From the NCBI GenBank assembly GCA_963575745.1, contig CAUYUJ010012780.1, positions 1 through 64,000 on the forward strand: a stretch of DNA of 64,000 nt. Direction: 5' to 3'. This document shows, in pieces, positions 29,924-40,980 of the stretch (its first letter is position 1; every line of letters begins with the position of its first letter). The position numbers and the translations under genes were made by a program. A model generated the notes under the pieces. The model made no database searches and was not told the DNA's origin. It saw only the letters and a list, made by a program, of their open reading frames with translations. The stretch comes from Prorocentrum cordatum (lineage: Eukaryota; Sar; Dinophyceae; Prorocentrales; Prorocentraceae).

Positions 29924-30873
29924 GTCATCAGCAATCTCCATATCCTTCATATCTGCATGCGCCTCAACCGCGAGGCGAAATGCCGCAAAGCAGAAAGCCA
30001 GCAAGTGAAGCTGGAGATCGAGGAGATGCAGCCATGGGCGTGGGAGGAGTTGCCACCTGTGGGCCCAGGGCAGGACAAGAACATGAAGCGGATGTCGGAG
30101 ACCTTCCTGCGGGAGCACCTGCCTTTCTGGAAGATGCAGGTCTGCGAGAATCGTGGACGACGTGCCGCCGCTGGACGCGACTCCTACTGAAGACCTTCCT
30201 GAGGACGTTCACTTCGAGAAGTGGAAGCTGGACAGATATGGCCTCCCAGTGCAGCTGCTGCCCACCAAATACCCGACCTGGCCGGCGGAACTTGGACACC
30301 AAGAGAGGCTCGAGACTCGCAGCCCGTGCCAGCAGGAAAAGAAATCGGCCGCTTCAGCCGCGGCGATCCAGCAGAACAAGGAGCTGCGCGACACCATCGA
30401 GAGCGCAAAGTCGGATTTCTTGACCAAGCATGCGGAGGTGACTGCGTTTGCAGCGCTCAGCTCGGAGCAGATCCACGAGCAGCTCAGCATGGTCACGGTG
30501 ATCAACCACCTCAGGCCCTTGTGAAAAAACTGGGGGCTGGTCCAGGCGGGGAAGTAGGTGATCGACCGGATCATCGCGTACATCATTGAGTAGCGCAGGA
30601 CGGCAGGACCGACGATCAAGATCAAGCAGGAGGTGGAGACCGGGACAGTGGAGACGGCACCCACCGTCGCGAGCCCGGCCATCGCGGCCCACTACACTCA
30701 GGAGTGCCAGCACCGGCGCTGTCAGCAGAAGAAGGGCATCGCGAAGCACGAGCGGATCATGAAGCTGAAGCCCTACGGGTGGTGCCACCAAGCGTGCGCC
30801 ACCATGGAGGCCAGAGCGACGTCACGACGTCCAGTACGAGAGGGCACGCTGGTTCGGTGACGAGAGCCGCCCT
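29924..30873 (+). pseudogene. Copia linker region
   Basis: Frame from about 30153 reads DVHFEKWKLDRYGLPVQLLP and, past stops at 30522-30524 and nearby, CQHRRCQQKKGIAKHERIMK and GWCHQACATMEARA. The paired Cys and His could be a decayed zinc-binding segment. Not otherwise recognised. Confidence 0.5.
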
Positions 30874-31578
30874 TTGAAGGGGCATCAGCGTCAGGCTGTC
30901 AGGGCAGCCACCCACTCGACGAGGTCGGCTCTGTTCGGGGCCATGCGCTCCGTCGCGACCTTCGGCCGCTCGACGATGCTCGAGGCCTGCGCCCACCAGG
31001 GCTCGAACATGGGCCAGGTGTGGGACGAGAAAGGCTACCACTACGAGCGGCTCGCCCTCTTCAACGACTACGACCTCAGCAAGCCGCACGGCGACCACAA
31101 GGCGAAGTTCTTCCTCGACGAGAAGCGCCCCGAGATCTTCGTCAGCACTCCACCCTGCGGGCCTTGGTCGATTATGCAGAACGCCAACCAGCGTAACGAG
31201 AAGCAAGATCTTCGAGAACAACAAGCGGCTCATCGAGCATCAAATTCTCGACTTGCACGTCTCGGCCCTCGCAGAGCAACCCCACAACAGCCGCTCGTGG
31301 CAGAAGACCTGCTGGAAGGATCTCCACAAGATACTTCCCTACGAGGTCATCGTGGACGGCTGTTCGTGTGGACTCAGAGCTCCAAAGACTGGGGAGCTCA
31401 TGAAGAAGCGCTGGAAGTTCCTGACGAACGACAAGAGGACCTGGGTTAACCTCCAGCCCTTGCAGTGCAGCAGAGGCCACTATCACGGGGAGATCGAGGG
31501 CAGCCTGCGTACCGAGGCATCGGGCTATTACCCTAAACTGTTGTGTCGCAGGATCCTCCGAGCTCTGACGAAGAGCTA
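30874..31578 (+). pseudogene. Methyltransferase-like (PCGP) domain captured by copia element
   Basis: The segment STMLEACAHQGSNMGQVWDE opens a Rossmann-like region, followed by YDLSKPHGDHKAKFFLDE, then VSTPPCGPWSIMQNANQR, then (after a frame change near 31200) LHVSALAEQPHNSRSWQKTC, VIVDGCSCGL and GYYPKLLCRRILRAL. The PPCGPWS turn with the later E-x-P-x-x-S-x-S-W block resembles the PCQ and ENV motifs of C5-cytosine methyltransferases, though the fit is loose and the ENV Asn is not obvious. It lies between protease and integrase, where no standard Ty1/copia domain belongs. Activity is doubtful because of the frameshift and the terminal TAG (31576-31578). Confidence 0.55.
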
Positions 31579-32565
31579 GAACCCCAACTACTTCGAGCAC
31601 GAGGTTGTGCGCTGTCACTGTCTGGCTACGACTCAGCAGCCGACCGACCCGACGACGGTGGAAGACGAGCCAGCTAAACCTCCACAGAACGGCAAGGAGA
31701 GCCACGACCTCACCAACGAGACGATCAAGGAACTCGAGAACTACATCGAGCTGGTTCACACCATCTACCTCGGGCTCACCTACTACGGTATCTTCGAGAT
31801 CGAGGCGCTCGACCAACGGTGCTGCGGTTGGCCCGCAACTTCAAATGCGACATCTGCGATGCTCACCGACCACCAGCGAAGCGGGCCCCTGCGTCATCAG
31901 CCGAGCAGCCCCAGAACGGTCACGAAATGCTCTTTGACGCCTTCTCGTGGATCCGACGTAGCACAAACACGAACGTGTTGGCACTGGCGATCCTTGACGC
32001 TGGGTCCGACATCCTCTACGTGAAGCTCATCGACAATGAGATCCCAAGACAGACTCGACAAGTACGCGCGGGAGACCTACGACATATCTTTGCTACGAAA
32101 TGGTTTCCCTGGATGGGACGCCCAAAGGTCATGCGCTAAGACCAAGTTGGGAGTGTCATATCCGACGAGTTCAGGGAGTGGGTCGAGAGCCTAGGCATCT
32201 ACTGAGTGCCCTGCGCCGCCGACGCCCACTGGCAGATCGACAATATCGAGCGCGCGATCGAATAGTTCAAGAAGGCCTTCGACGCCTTCGATGAGATGGT
32301 CTCTGCCGAGATGCCGACTACTGAGGTGATCGGACTTCAGGTAACGGCTAGGAACGACCTGATCAAGATCGACGGTTTCAGCCCGCTCCAACGGTATGCG
32401 GGTCGGGCACCACATGGCACCACCGTCAACCTCTCTGACGAGCCACACAGCCTGCCTCTCATCAGCGCCGAACTGCAGGACGGCGGTACCTTCAGCAGAG
32501 ACGCTCAAATACAACGACTGCCGAGGCTGGCACACATCCAGACGGAGAACTCGGACCGCGTCTAG
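31579..32565 (+). pseudogene. Copia integrase with several in-frame stops
   Basis: LARNFKCDICDAHRPPAKR supplies the CXXC half of the zinc-binding head. The core follows: MLFDAFSW (first Asp), AILDAGSDILYVKL, then past TAA 32137-32139 DQVGSVISDEFREWVESLGIY (second Asp), TGA 32203-32205, ADAHWQIDNIERAIE (Glu) and TAG 32263-32265, then FKKAFDAF. Downstream SPLQRYAGRAPHGTTVNL is typical of the region after the core. Apart from the three stops the frame is intact, so each stop is a point change. Confidence 0.75.
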
Positions 32566-33316
32566 CGAGCCTTTGGCAGCAAGGTTCAGGTCCTTCAAGA
32601 AATATGAGACTGGTGACCTGGTCTTCGTGTACAGGCGGCTCCCACCTGGAGCCTCGCGGAAAAGGACAGCCTCGTTCCATGCCATGACGAGGTCGTGTCA
32701 CGAACCTGCGAGCTCTGAACATCGACCTGGTCTACCAAGGACAATGGTCAACATCAGTGGCTGGTCGCCTCTACCGAGTTGCTCCAGAACAACGCTTCGA
32801 CCAGCCTCCCCGTCCGAGGAGGCGATGGATTCCCTACGCTCGCGCCGCGAGCATCATGGGACGTGGACATTTGGCGAGGTCCTGAAGCAACCCGACACCA
32901 ACGAGGTGATCGACCTTTCCAACGAATCCCCACCGACTGGGGAGGACCTTGCCGCGAACGCCGGCGAGTCGGTCAGCGCCCACACCTTCATGGGCAACCC
33001 GAGCGTACCCCTGGCAATCGATGAGGACGACGACCTACCAGCCCCTCAAGGAGAACCTCGGAGCCTGGGACCAGGAGGTGGCGGAAATGGCAACTTACCT
33101 TCGGCCCCACCTGGACTCGAAGGACCTCCTCTACCCGGGCCGAGACTGTCGAGGAGGATGCGACACAAGGGAAACCCTTGGCTCGAGACGAGTGCTGATC
33201 CAGACCCTGTCATCAGGCCAGCACCACCAGAGGTTCCATTAGGCCTTCCTCAACCTGGCGACGAACCAACTGACTAACCAAGCGAAGAAGCTGGGCTTCC
33301 TGAACATAAAATCATT
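32566..33316 (+). other. Integrase C-terminal/RT spacer, decayed
   Basis: Frame-shifted text such as KYETGDLVFVYRRLPPGASR (about 32596) matches the post-integrase chromatin/linker zone; the remainder is low-complexity acidic and proline-rich sequence. Confidence 0.5.
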
Positions 33317-35478
33317 ATGGAGGCCCCTCCCAATGACGACCAAGAGGACCACGCTTCCCAATACCCTATTGCCGTGGACACGGACGAAGACGACCTGAAA
33401 GAAGCGACAGCGCCCGTTGTCAATAACAAGCGTTATCGGCAATCCCCAGGACCGTCAGAGCCACCTTTCAAGAAGCAACGGATCGCCGTTGCCACCCAGG
33501 AGGCCTTATTCTACGACCTGCAGGAGGGAAACTTCTACGGGGACTACGCGCACGGCATCCAACAATACGACGAGGCGGAAAATGATGAGCTCATCGTGCT
33601 GGACATGCCCGTCAACAACGAGAACGCTCTCATAGACTACAAGGACGACCACAACAACTTCGTGGCATCTCAGGCCCGCAAGAGCCGAGTGGAGGTCTCC
33701 TTCAAGAAGGCGACCGCAGAGGAGAAGACACTGCTACTCGAGGCTTAGCAGAAGGAAAGCACATCCGTTCTCAGCACGAAGGCGGCCAGGATCCTGAGCA
33801 GACAAGGGAACGACCCAGCACGCCTCCTGCGCTGCCGCTTCGCGCTGACCTGGAAGAAGGACGAGCACGGCAACGTGCTCCGAGGCAAGGCCAGACTGGT
33901 CGCGCTCGGCTTTCGCGCCCCCGACTTGCTCCACATGCGGACGGAGTCCCCCGTCGCCTTTCGACGGGCACGTCAACTTCTACTGGCCATGGCAGCAAGA
34001 CACAAGTGGAAGCTGGAGAAGGCAGATGCAGTGACAGCCTTCCTCCAGGGAGAGACCGACGAGGAGAAGAGATCTACGCGGACCCTCCTAGAGACGTCCA
34101 CCAGGCCTTCGGCATGGGCGACGGCCAGGTCCTACAGTTCCTCAACCTGATGTACGGATTCGTACACGCGCCTCGCAAGTGGTGGCTCCACTTCAAGGAC
34201 ACGCTCAAGACGTTCGAGCTGGAGGCTGTTCAGTGCGAGCCTTGCGCCTGGGTCATCCGCGACGGCGACAAGCTGGTTGGCATGGTGATCCTACACGTCG
34301 ACGATATGATGATCGCTGGTGACCATATGAGCTCGGCCTTCCTCAAGAACCGTACCGACATCCAGAGGGAATTCGAGTGGACGCCCTGGGAGAATCGAGC
34401 CTTCGTACAGTGCGGCATCAATATCCGACATAATGAAGATTTCACCTGCAGTCTCGCCCAGGACAACTACAGCCCGAACGTGGAGCCCATCAAGATACGA
34501 CGTGGCCGAACACCCACAAAGGGAGCTTGGGACAAGGAGCGAGCAGACCTACGAGGCCGACTTGGTACAGTTGGACGGCGTGCCCAGCAGTCGACCCCGT
34601 GGCTCATGGCAGAAGCATTTCTAATCCAAGCCGGGATTCCGCCAGCCACGGTCTCAACCATCCAGAAGATCAGCGAGCTCATCCGCACCATGAACGACAC
34701 TGCCCACGTGGTCATGCTCATTCCGGCCATCGACCAAATCGCCGTGGTTGGCCGGGGCGTCGCGGCCTGGGCAGCCCGAGTGACCGGCGAATCCCAAGGC
34801 GGAGAGATAATCGTGCTGGCCCCGCTGTCCTTCTTCAGCGGTTCGACGGAGACTGTGGCACCTGTCTCATGGAGATCCCGCAAGTTGCCTCGCGTGGCGA
34901 GAAGCAGTACGAGCGCGGAGGTCCACATGATGACTTAGACCTTGGACGCGATCAACTACGTGCGACTTTTCATATTCGAGCTGGAGTGCGGTCTCGTGGA
35001 CTACACCTCCAAGCAACACGTGAACGACACCATCTCAGCCTGCCCTGGCGTCCTGACCACAGACGGGAAGCCGGGATACGACGCGATCGAGACGAGTGAG
35101 TCAACTGGTCTTGGGCTACGCGACAAGAGGACGAGTATCGAGTGCCTTGGCATCAGACAGCAGAAGGAGCAGACGACCCTCCAGATACGCTGGGTACACA
35201 GTGACGCTATGCTGGCCGACGGATTGACCGAGGATCGTGAAGTCAATGTCTTACTGAAGTTCTGTAGATCAGGACAGCGCTGGAGATTGATAGATGATCC
35301 TCTCCACCGCAGTGCAAGGAAACGCAAGACCGAAGGCATGGACAAGCTCGACCATGGCAAGCCCTTATCCGACGACGATGGAGATGCGGTGCTGGAGGCC
35401 CCAGTCCACTTCACCCGCGGCAATCCCTACGAGCAGATGTACCCTGCCAGAGACAATGCCCTGTGGGGCACGGTGTAG
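33317..35478 (+). pseudogene. Copia reverse transcriptase and RNase H
   Basis: Starts with an acidic linker. RT entry: VEVSFKKATAEEKTLLLEA, TAG (33746-33748), then FALTWKKDEHGNVLRGKARL and WKLEKADAVTAFLQGETDEE; a one-base frameshift near 34068 leads to QFLNLMYGFVHAPRKWW and the catalytic LHVDDMMIAGD (about 34290). RNase H: PVSWRSRKLPRVARSSTSAE, TAG (34936-34938), and at the end TSIECLGIRQQ, LQIRWVHSDAMLADGLTED. It would copy the RNA and remove it. Two stops and one frameshift make it a pseudogene, but the catalytic box is preserved. Confidence 0.88.
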
Positions 35479-35563
35479 CCGCTCCCACGCTCTGTGCTTC
35501 CTGCGGGTCCAGGAGTCAATAGCAGGCCTCGATGTCGCAACATCGGTCTTCAACTTTTGGGCA

Positions 35564-36077
35564 TGCAACTCACAGCCCAGAGCATGCCTGACTAGAGCCT
35601 ACTTACGACAGATGGCCGGACTCCAGAGGCCGAATGCAGATCAGGGCTCACCACCAGCCCCAATGATACGTATATCCGCGTTTCACGGCATATCGTGTTC
35701 CCCACTGCGTTTGCAACCTAGCCATGCTGAATGGTCTCTCCGAAAACCCTCGTCGAACCCCCAAGCCCGAGAGGCTCATTATATATCTTTGACGTGTTTC
35801 CAAAACGTTTCTTCCGAAACCGTCTTGGCCCAAGCCTTTTATATTGACAAAGGGTCGTTGGACTTCTGGTGTGCTCCTGTGAGGCACAAGACTGCGAGCT
35901 GGCCCGCACCAGCAAACAGCTCCCTTCTATCTTCATCGCGCGACCAGCCTCGCGCTTCCCACTGCCCATACTTCCCCGACATCAGCATCGAGAGGTACCA
36001 ACACGTCGACAGGAGAACAGAGGAGACCAATCTCCAAGGATTCAGCACAGGGCAGCGGCTCGAGCGGGACCATTGCA
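35564..36077 (+). repeat. 3' LTR of copia element
   Basis: 514 bp, starting TGCAACTCACAGCCCAGAG and ending GGGACCATTGCA. A shorter AT-rich stretch (ATTATATATCTTTG near 35785) replaces part of the 5' LTR sequence. No clear polypurine tract precedes it. Confidence 0.9.
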
Positions 36078-36082
36078 AAGAG
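36078..36082 (+). repeat. Target site duplication, right
   Basis: AAGAG, identical to 26924-26928. Confidence 0.85.
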
Positions 36083-36235
36083 GGCCCCCAGACGGCCCAA
36101 GAGGGCTCCTACACGGCCTCACGACGACCCCAAGAGAACCCTCAGACAGCCAAGAGGGCCCCAAGACGGCTCAATACGGCTCCTAAGGCGGCCCGAGAGA
36201 GCCCCAAAACAGCCCAAAAGGTCGATCGGACATAA
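36083..36235 (+). repeat. Satellite flank of copia insertion
   Basis: CCAAGAGGGC / CCAGACGGCC units continue the satellite seen left of the element at 26850-26928. Confidence 0.8.
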
Positions 36236-36311
36236 TGTCTGGCGCCTCTCCCAGGCGCAGTCACTGTCCTCGCCCCGACTGGGGCGGCCCGTTCCACGCA
36301 CTGAAGCCACC

Positions 36312-36578
36312 GTGGGAGCCGTGGACGCCATAGAGAAGACCATCCCACCACTATCTCTCTGGGTCGCCGTCGGAGCTGTCAACGCCGTAGAAAGAACAAC
36401 CATCTCACCACCACCTGTCTCCGTCGCTGGCGGAGCCGTCGACGCCATAGAGAGAATCATTCCACCATCTCCAGTCTGGGTTGCGGTTGGAGCAGTCGAT
36501 GCCATTGAGAGAACCATCTCACCACCGTCCGAGCCAGACATCGGGGCCGCTGTTGGAGCAGGCGACGCTGCAGCGTGA
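36312..36578 (+). repeat. 57-60-bp tandem repeat with a 19-residue coding unit
   Basis: Units begin at about 36315, 36372, 36432 and 36489. Forward frame gives GAVDAIERTI-PPS-WVAV four times; the minus frame gives GGEMVLSMASTAPTATQ. Both stay open because lengths are multiples of three. I do not recognise a protein. 36579-37149 after it is C/T-rich and GAC-rich low-complexity sequence without a gene. Confidence 0.75.
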
Positions 36579-37149
36579 TCCATCACACGACCGCCCGACA
36601 AACGTACAAGCACCTGTTCTGAACGACACTGAAGCATGTCCGCGAGACACGAGCAGGAGGATGAGGAGGTGATGAGATAGAAGGAACAGAAGGGAGGAGA
36701 AGGAGGGACGAAAAGGGGAGTCAAAATGTTTTCTCCACTTCATCCTCCGTTCCCCCCCCCCGCTCTCCTCACTCCCCCGCATGCAGTTCCTCGTCCTGCT
36801 CCCCCTCCCCCTCCCCCTCCCGCCGTCCGCCCTCCTTTTCCTCCCGCTCCTCCCTCACTCTCTCCCTCTTCCTCGCCGAGGACGACGAGGACGAGTGGAG
36901 GGACGAGAAGGACGAGGGCGACGACGACGGCGGCGGCGAGGGCGGCCGCGGCAACCTCGCAGCAGCATCGTCGCCAGCGGCAACGGCAACCGGCACGGCT
37001 CCCGCGGAGGCTCCCGCGGACGGCCGCGGGGCACCGTGGGGGCGACGGCTGGCGGCAGGGCGCCGCGGCCCGTGGCGATGCGGGCGCACGGCGTGGCCTC
37101 TGGCGGCGTGGTGGGCCGGCCACCCAGAAGGGGCCGTAAGATCCGGTTG

Positions 37150-38115
37150 CAAGAGGTCTTGCCCACTCTCCAGACGGCTCCAAGATGGCCCCAGCTGGCG
37201 TCCAAGATGCCTCCAGGATGGCCTGGATGGCCTCCCAGGCGGCCCACGAGGGTCCAGTAGACTTCCAAGGCCGCCAAAGAAGCCTCCAAGACGGCCCACG
37301 ACTGCCCAAGAGGTGCCCAAGAGGCCTCCACGACGGCCCAAGAGGCCTCCGAGAGGTCCTCCAGGAGGGCCCGAAGAGGCTTGAATCATTGATTTCCCTC
37401 AGGTCTTGGGAGGATTTTCGTACTTGTTTTGTTCGGCCTTCCGACGGCCCACGACGGCCCAAGAGGCCCCCGAGATCGCCCCCAGAGCGCCCAAGAGGCC
37501 TCCAAGATGGCCTCAGGACTGCCCACGAGACCCCCAAGACGGCCCCAAGAGGGCCCCAAGACGGCCCACGAGGCCTCCAAGACCTGGAGCATTCCAACAG
37601 CCCGAGAGGCTCCCCAAACGGCTTCCGACGGGCCAGGCGCCCACCACGACGGCCGAAGATGGCCCTAAGATGGCCTAGGACGGCCCGAGAGGCCTCCAAG
37701 GGGGCCCCCAGGAAGGCTCGAAGGGCCAAAATCATTGATTCACATTCAGTGATTGAAGAATTTTGGCATGTGCTTCTTTTCGGCCTACCGACGGCCCGAG
37801 ACGGCCCAATAGCCCCCAACGATCGCCCCAAGAGGACCCAGGATGGCCCAAGAACTGCCCAAGAGGCCCCCAAAACTGCCCCAAGAAGGCCAAGACGGCC
37901 CTAGAGGCTTCCAAGACGCCCAAAATGGCCTCCAAGACGGCCCTTGAGCACCCCAGGTCGGCCCCGAGAAGTCCCCAAAACGGCTTCCGACGGCGTCTGA
38001 CGGGCCCGGAGCCCACCAAGATTGCCAAAGAAGCCCCCGAGAAGCCCCCAAAGGCCACCCAAAAGCCCGAGGAGGCCCCCAAGATGCCGGCCCCAAGGGT
38101 GTTCCCATAGGCTCC
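37150..38115 (+). repeat. GC-rich satellite block with two AT islands
   Basis: Forward CCAAGACGGCCCAAGAG array. Islands at about 37378-37445 and 37728-37795 both start AATCATTGATT and end TTCGGCCT(T/A)CCGACGGCCC; the same island occurs reversed within 54-3858 and forward at about 51508. Confidence 0.9.
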
Positions 38116-38120
38116 CAAGA

Positions 38121-38166
38121 TGCCCCTCCTCCTTCTCCTCCTCCTCCTCCTCCTTCTCCTCCTCCT
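38121..38166 (+). repeat. CTCCTT/CTCCTC pyrimidine tract
   Basis: About 45 bp of pure pyrimidine leading into CAG and the spliced-leader relic. It looks like a polypyrimidine tract with a 3' splice-site AG (38168-38169), but it may be only the microsatellite at the insertion site. Confidence 0.7.
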
Positions 38167-38187
38167 CAGTAGCCATTTGGGCTCAAG
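38167..38187 (+). other. Relic dinoflagellate spliced leader
   Basis: Ends in TAGCCATTTGGGCTCAAG. Compared with the canonical leader, 19 of 21 positions match (one change near the 5' end, T-to-G in the T run). In dinoflagellates such relics arise when a trans-spliced mRNA is reverse-transcribed back into the genome. Here it stands about 70 bp before the LINE reading frame. Confidence 0.85.
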
Positions 38188-38235
38188 GCTAAACGTTGTG
38201 AAAGGCTACAGACACCCGAGATTCAGCGATTAGCT

Positions 38236-39395
38236 TTGGCTACATCCGTGGCCAAAGTTCGAGAGGTTCTGGAGCGCAGGGCTCCAGGGCAGCATCACGA
38301 TTCTCCACTACAGCCCCAGCCCCAGGCCCGCCCGCTCCAGCAGCGTTGCGGCATGGCTCCTCATCATCGGTATTTGGTGTGCTCCAAAGCTGGTTGCGAG
38401 GGTTGGGAGTGGGCCAACGCCACAGCGTGCTCCCGCGGCGCGTCTCTCAAGCAGCAGCTTCTCTCGGCGGGCAATCGAGGAGCTAGCAGGCCCCAGCCCC
38501 GACCGCCGCGCCACCATCGGGAAGGCCACCAGCAGCGCAGTCGTCTCGAGCCCGGCGACAACGCCGCCGACGAACAGGAGCCAGCCAGCAGCGCCAAGGC
38601 GCCAGACCCCGTGTCTCTGGCGCAGGCCCAGGTCACTTTCTGGCTTCTGGCGCAAGTGGGTTGGAGTGCAGGGGAAAAACAAAACATATAACGATGCTTT
38701 GGAGATCTAAAAAAAGCAAAGCTGGAGGCCCTCCGCGGCAAGAGCCTGGACCAGCAGACTCAATCGCTCAGAGGGCAGATCACTACCATCAAAGCGATGC
38801 TCGAGGACCTCGAAGCGGACCTCCAGGACACCGCAGCTCAGATCTCCACATTGGCCGCCTCATGCCAGTGCCGCACGAAGGAGACCGCAGACGCCAAGGA
38901 GAGGCTCCAGATGTTGGAGGCCCAGCGCGCCCTGGCAGCATCAGCAGCAGCGCAGGAGGCCACAGCCCAGAGCGACATCTCCAACTTGGCGCACGCGGCG
39001 CGCAGGCAAAGATCCCCTCTGGAGGCGCGGCCACTCCCGAGCCCCAGCAGAATGTACAGTCCCTGGCAGATGCGTTCGACAAGCTCCAGCAACAGCACGA
39101 TCAGGCCATGGCAGCGCAGGCAAGGACGCCCTCAGCCCTGGCAGCGGCAATCACGCCTAGGCAACAGCAGCCACCGCCGTCCCGCTCCAAGCACCGCCGC
39201 TGTTCGCAGCAGCAGCAGCGCCCCAGCCAGAGCCCTCGCAACACATCCCTGTCGGTCCTGACTCGGAGGAGGAGGATGAGGCGATGGCCTTCGTGGGCTT
39301 CGGCTGCAGGGACAAGCGCACAACGGACGCGCCCCCGGAAGTGGCACAGCTCATGGAGGAGAACGCCGACACAGAGACCGCCAAAAAGATCAAGG
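38236..39395 (+). pseudogene. LINE N-terminal region with zinc-finger-like motif and coiled coil
   Basis: The first frame (38236-38691) gives HHRYLVCSKAGCEGWEWANA followed by TACSRGASL, a CX4C...C treble-clef-like motif with one cysteine lost. After frame changes (38797 on) MLEDLEADLQDTAAQISTLA and KERLQMLEAQRALAASAAA form a likely coiled coil, followed by Gln/Ser/Pro-rich text. This resembles the nucleic-acid-binding region upstream of the endonuclease in dinoflagellate LINEs. No intact frame covers it. Confidence 0.55.
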
Positions 39396-39399
39396 AGGC

Positions 39400-40200
39400 C
39401 GTCGCCACAGCAGGTGGCGCGAGCAAGGCAAACCAGTCTAGCCTTCGACCTGCAAATTGTAACGTTCAATGGAAGCTGTTGGAACACCTTCGAGCATTTC
39501 CTATATTCAGATTTGGCCAATTACGTGACGGTGATTTGTGTTCGAGAACATAGACTCACTGATGGGGGCGTTATTGCTCAGAAGATTCAGCGGTGCCAGC
39601 GACGGGGCTGGCTTGCTCACATCCCACCAGCAGCAGTGAATGAGAACTCTGGGCGCGTCAACGGGGTTGCCATCGTAATCAGAGACCAGCTCGACCTCGG
39701 GATCGAGCCCATGCTTTTCCCTGCCTCGGTCGCCCCCAGCCGCCTGACGGGCATATGCCTAGATGCGCCAGGTCTTCCCAAGGTGGGTATTTTGTGCACA
39801 TACTTCAAATCGTCAGAAGGTCTAGGCGAGACGAACCTAGGCCTATTGGCAGATATCGCAGTTCAGCAGGAACTCAGTAAGCACCCCATCATTGTCGCAG
39901 GGGGCTTCAACATGCCCCCCGAGAAAATCGAAAGCACCGATTTCCTCCATGGGGCCTCGCTCCGTTTGGTCACCCCAGAGGCCCCCGCGTGCTGAAAGCT
40001 CACATCGCAAAGCATCCTGGACTATTTCCCGATCGGCGAGGTCCAAACGTCGGCCAGTTACCCTTTGTCGCCGCACAGACCAGTCTGCCTAGACGTTCAA
40101 GGCAGCAACAAGCTCCTGATTCCAATGCTGAAGAAGCCGCAGAGGTTACCTTCGGCAGCGCCGATCGGGCCCCAGCAGCGCCCGCGCCAGTGGGTGCCGA
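39400..40200 (+). pseudogene. LINE apurinic/apyrimidinic-type endonuclease
   Basis: Forward frame to 39995: LQIVTFNGSCWNTFEHFL (the N of the first motif), VTVICVREHRLTDGG (the usual Q-E position reads R-E), VNGVAIVIRD, VGILCTYFKSSEGL and PIIVAGGFNMPPEKI (D of G-D-F-N replaced by G). The frame ends at a TGA (39993-39995); a shifted frame continues LDYFPIGEVQTSAS and SPHRPVCLDVQG, the terminal H-block. It would nick target DNA, but two metal-site residues are changed. Confidence 0.8.
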
Positions 40201-40980
40201 GCCGGGCCGCACCACAGTATGCCGATTCCCTGCTCACCGATGCAGTCAAGCCTCTCGAAAAGCAGCAGCAGCAATCGGTCCTCGGTTTTCGTTGCTTCGC
40301 CGTCGTTCACGACCTCGAGAAGTCAATCAACAACATCACCGATGCCCCGCCTGGGCACTCGTCGGCCCGCCGAGCGAGCCCCCCCGAATTCAAATGGGTC
40401 AGAGCGGAGCAGAACGAACATCGGACCAGAACATGTTGGAGATCCCTGGGGTGGGGGGGTGGGCGGGGCGTACAGATGGCTTCGAAACAGACTCGTCAAC
40501 ATAAATTTCGCTGTCGGCAAGCAGGGCCATTCGCGGGCAACGCATCTGATCGCGAGCCTGCACGGTCCGCCAGCAGAGTTTCACACTGCCCTGAGCCTGG
40601 CCGCTGCTACCAGCCTGTGCGACCTGTTGGAAGCAGATGCTGCAGCAGGAGTCTTATCCGCGGGCACAGCCGACCAAGCTGTAGGCGCCGTCCTCCAGGA
40701 CCTGGACAAAACGCATCGAGTGCGAGCGCGTTTCTCAGAGGCGTCCAAATCCTGGGCCTCGTGAGACCAAACTTCTCTCCAGGGAAGTGTCGGCTGGGCC
40801 CAAATGTGAACAGGGAACCTTGACGCTTGGAAGCCAGCCACCGCAGTGGCAAGTGGTCAGGACGACCCAGCAGCATCCTTGAAGGCGAAGCTGAACGGCT
40901 GGCGAATCTTTCGGGCACCTCTCGGAACCGCAAGTTTCTCCGATTCTAAGGGGCATCGACGACAGAGTTGCCCTGGGGCC
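40201..40980 (+). pseudogene. LINE endonuclease-RT linker
   Basis: Several short frames (for example RWLRNRLVNINFAVGKQGHS and LLEADAAAGVLSAGTADQAV) carry the linker seen in this LINE type; no catalytic motif. Confidence 0.45.

Larger units (their letters stand above)
26924..36082 (+). mobile_element. Full-length Ty1/copia LTR retrotransposon, decayed
   Basis: LTRs 26929-27459 and 35564-36077 begin TGCAA and end TTGCA, and are flanked by the 5-bp target duplication AAGAG (26924-26928, 36078-36082). Order: LTR, primer-binding site, gag, protease, linker, methyltransferase-like domain, integrase, RT, RNase H, LTR. Integrase before RT marks it as copia type. The LTRs differ at many positions and have indels (531 versus 514 bp), and the coding region has many stops and frameshifts, so insertion is old. 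The empty site was CCAAGACAGCCTAAGAG followed by GGCCCCCAGACGG, i.e. satellite. Confidence 0.93.
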
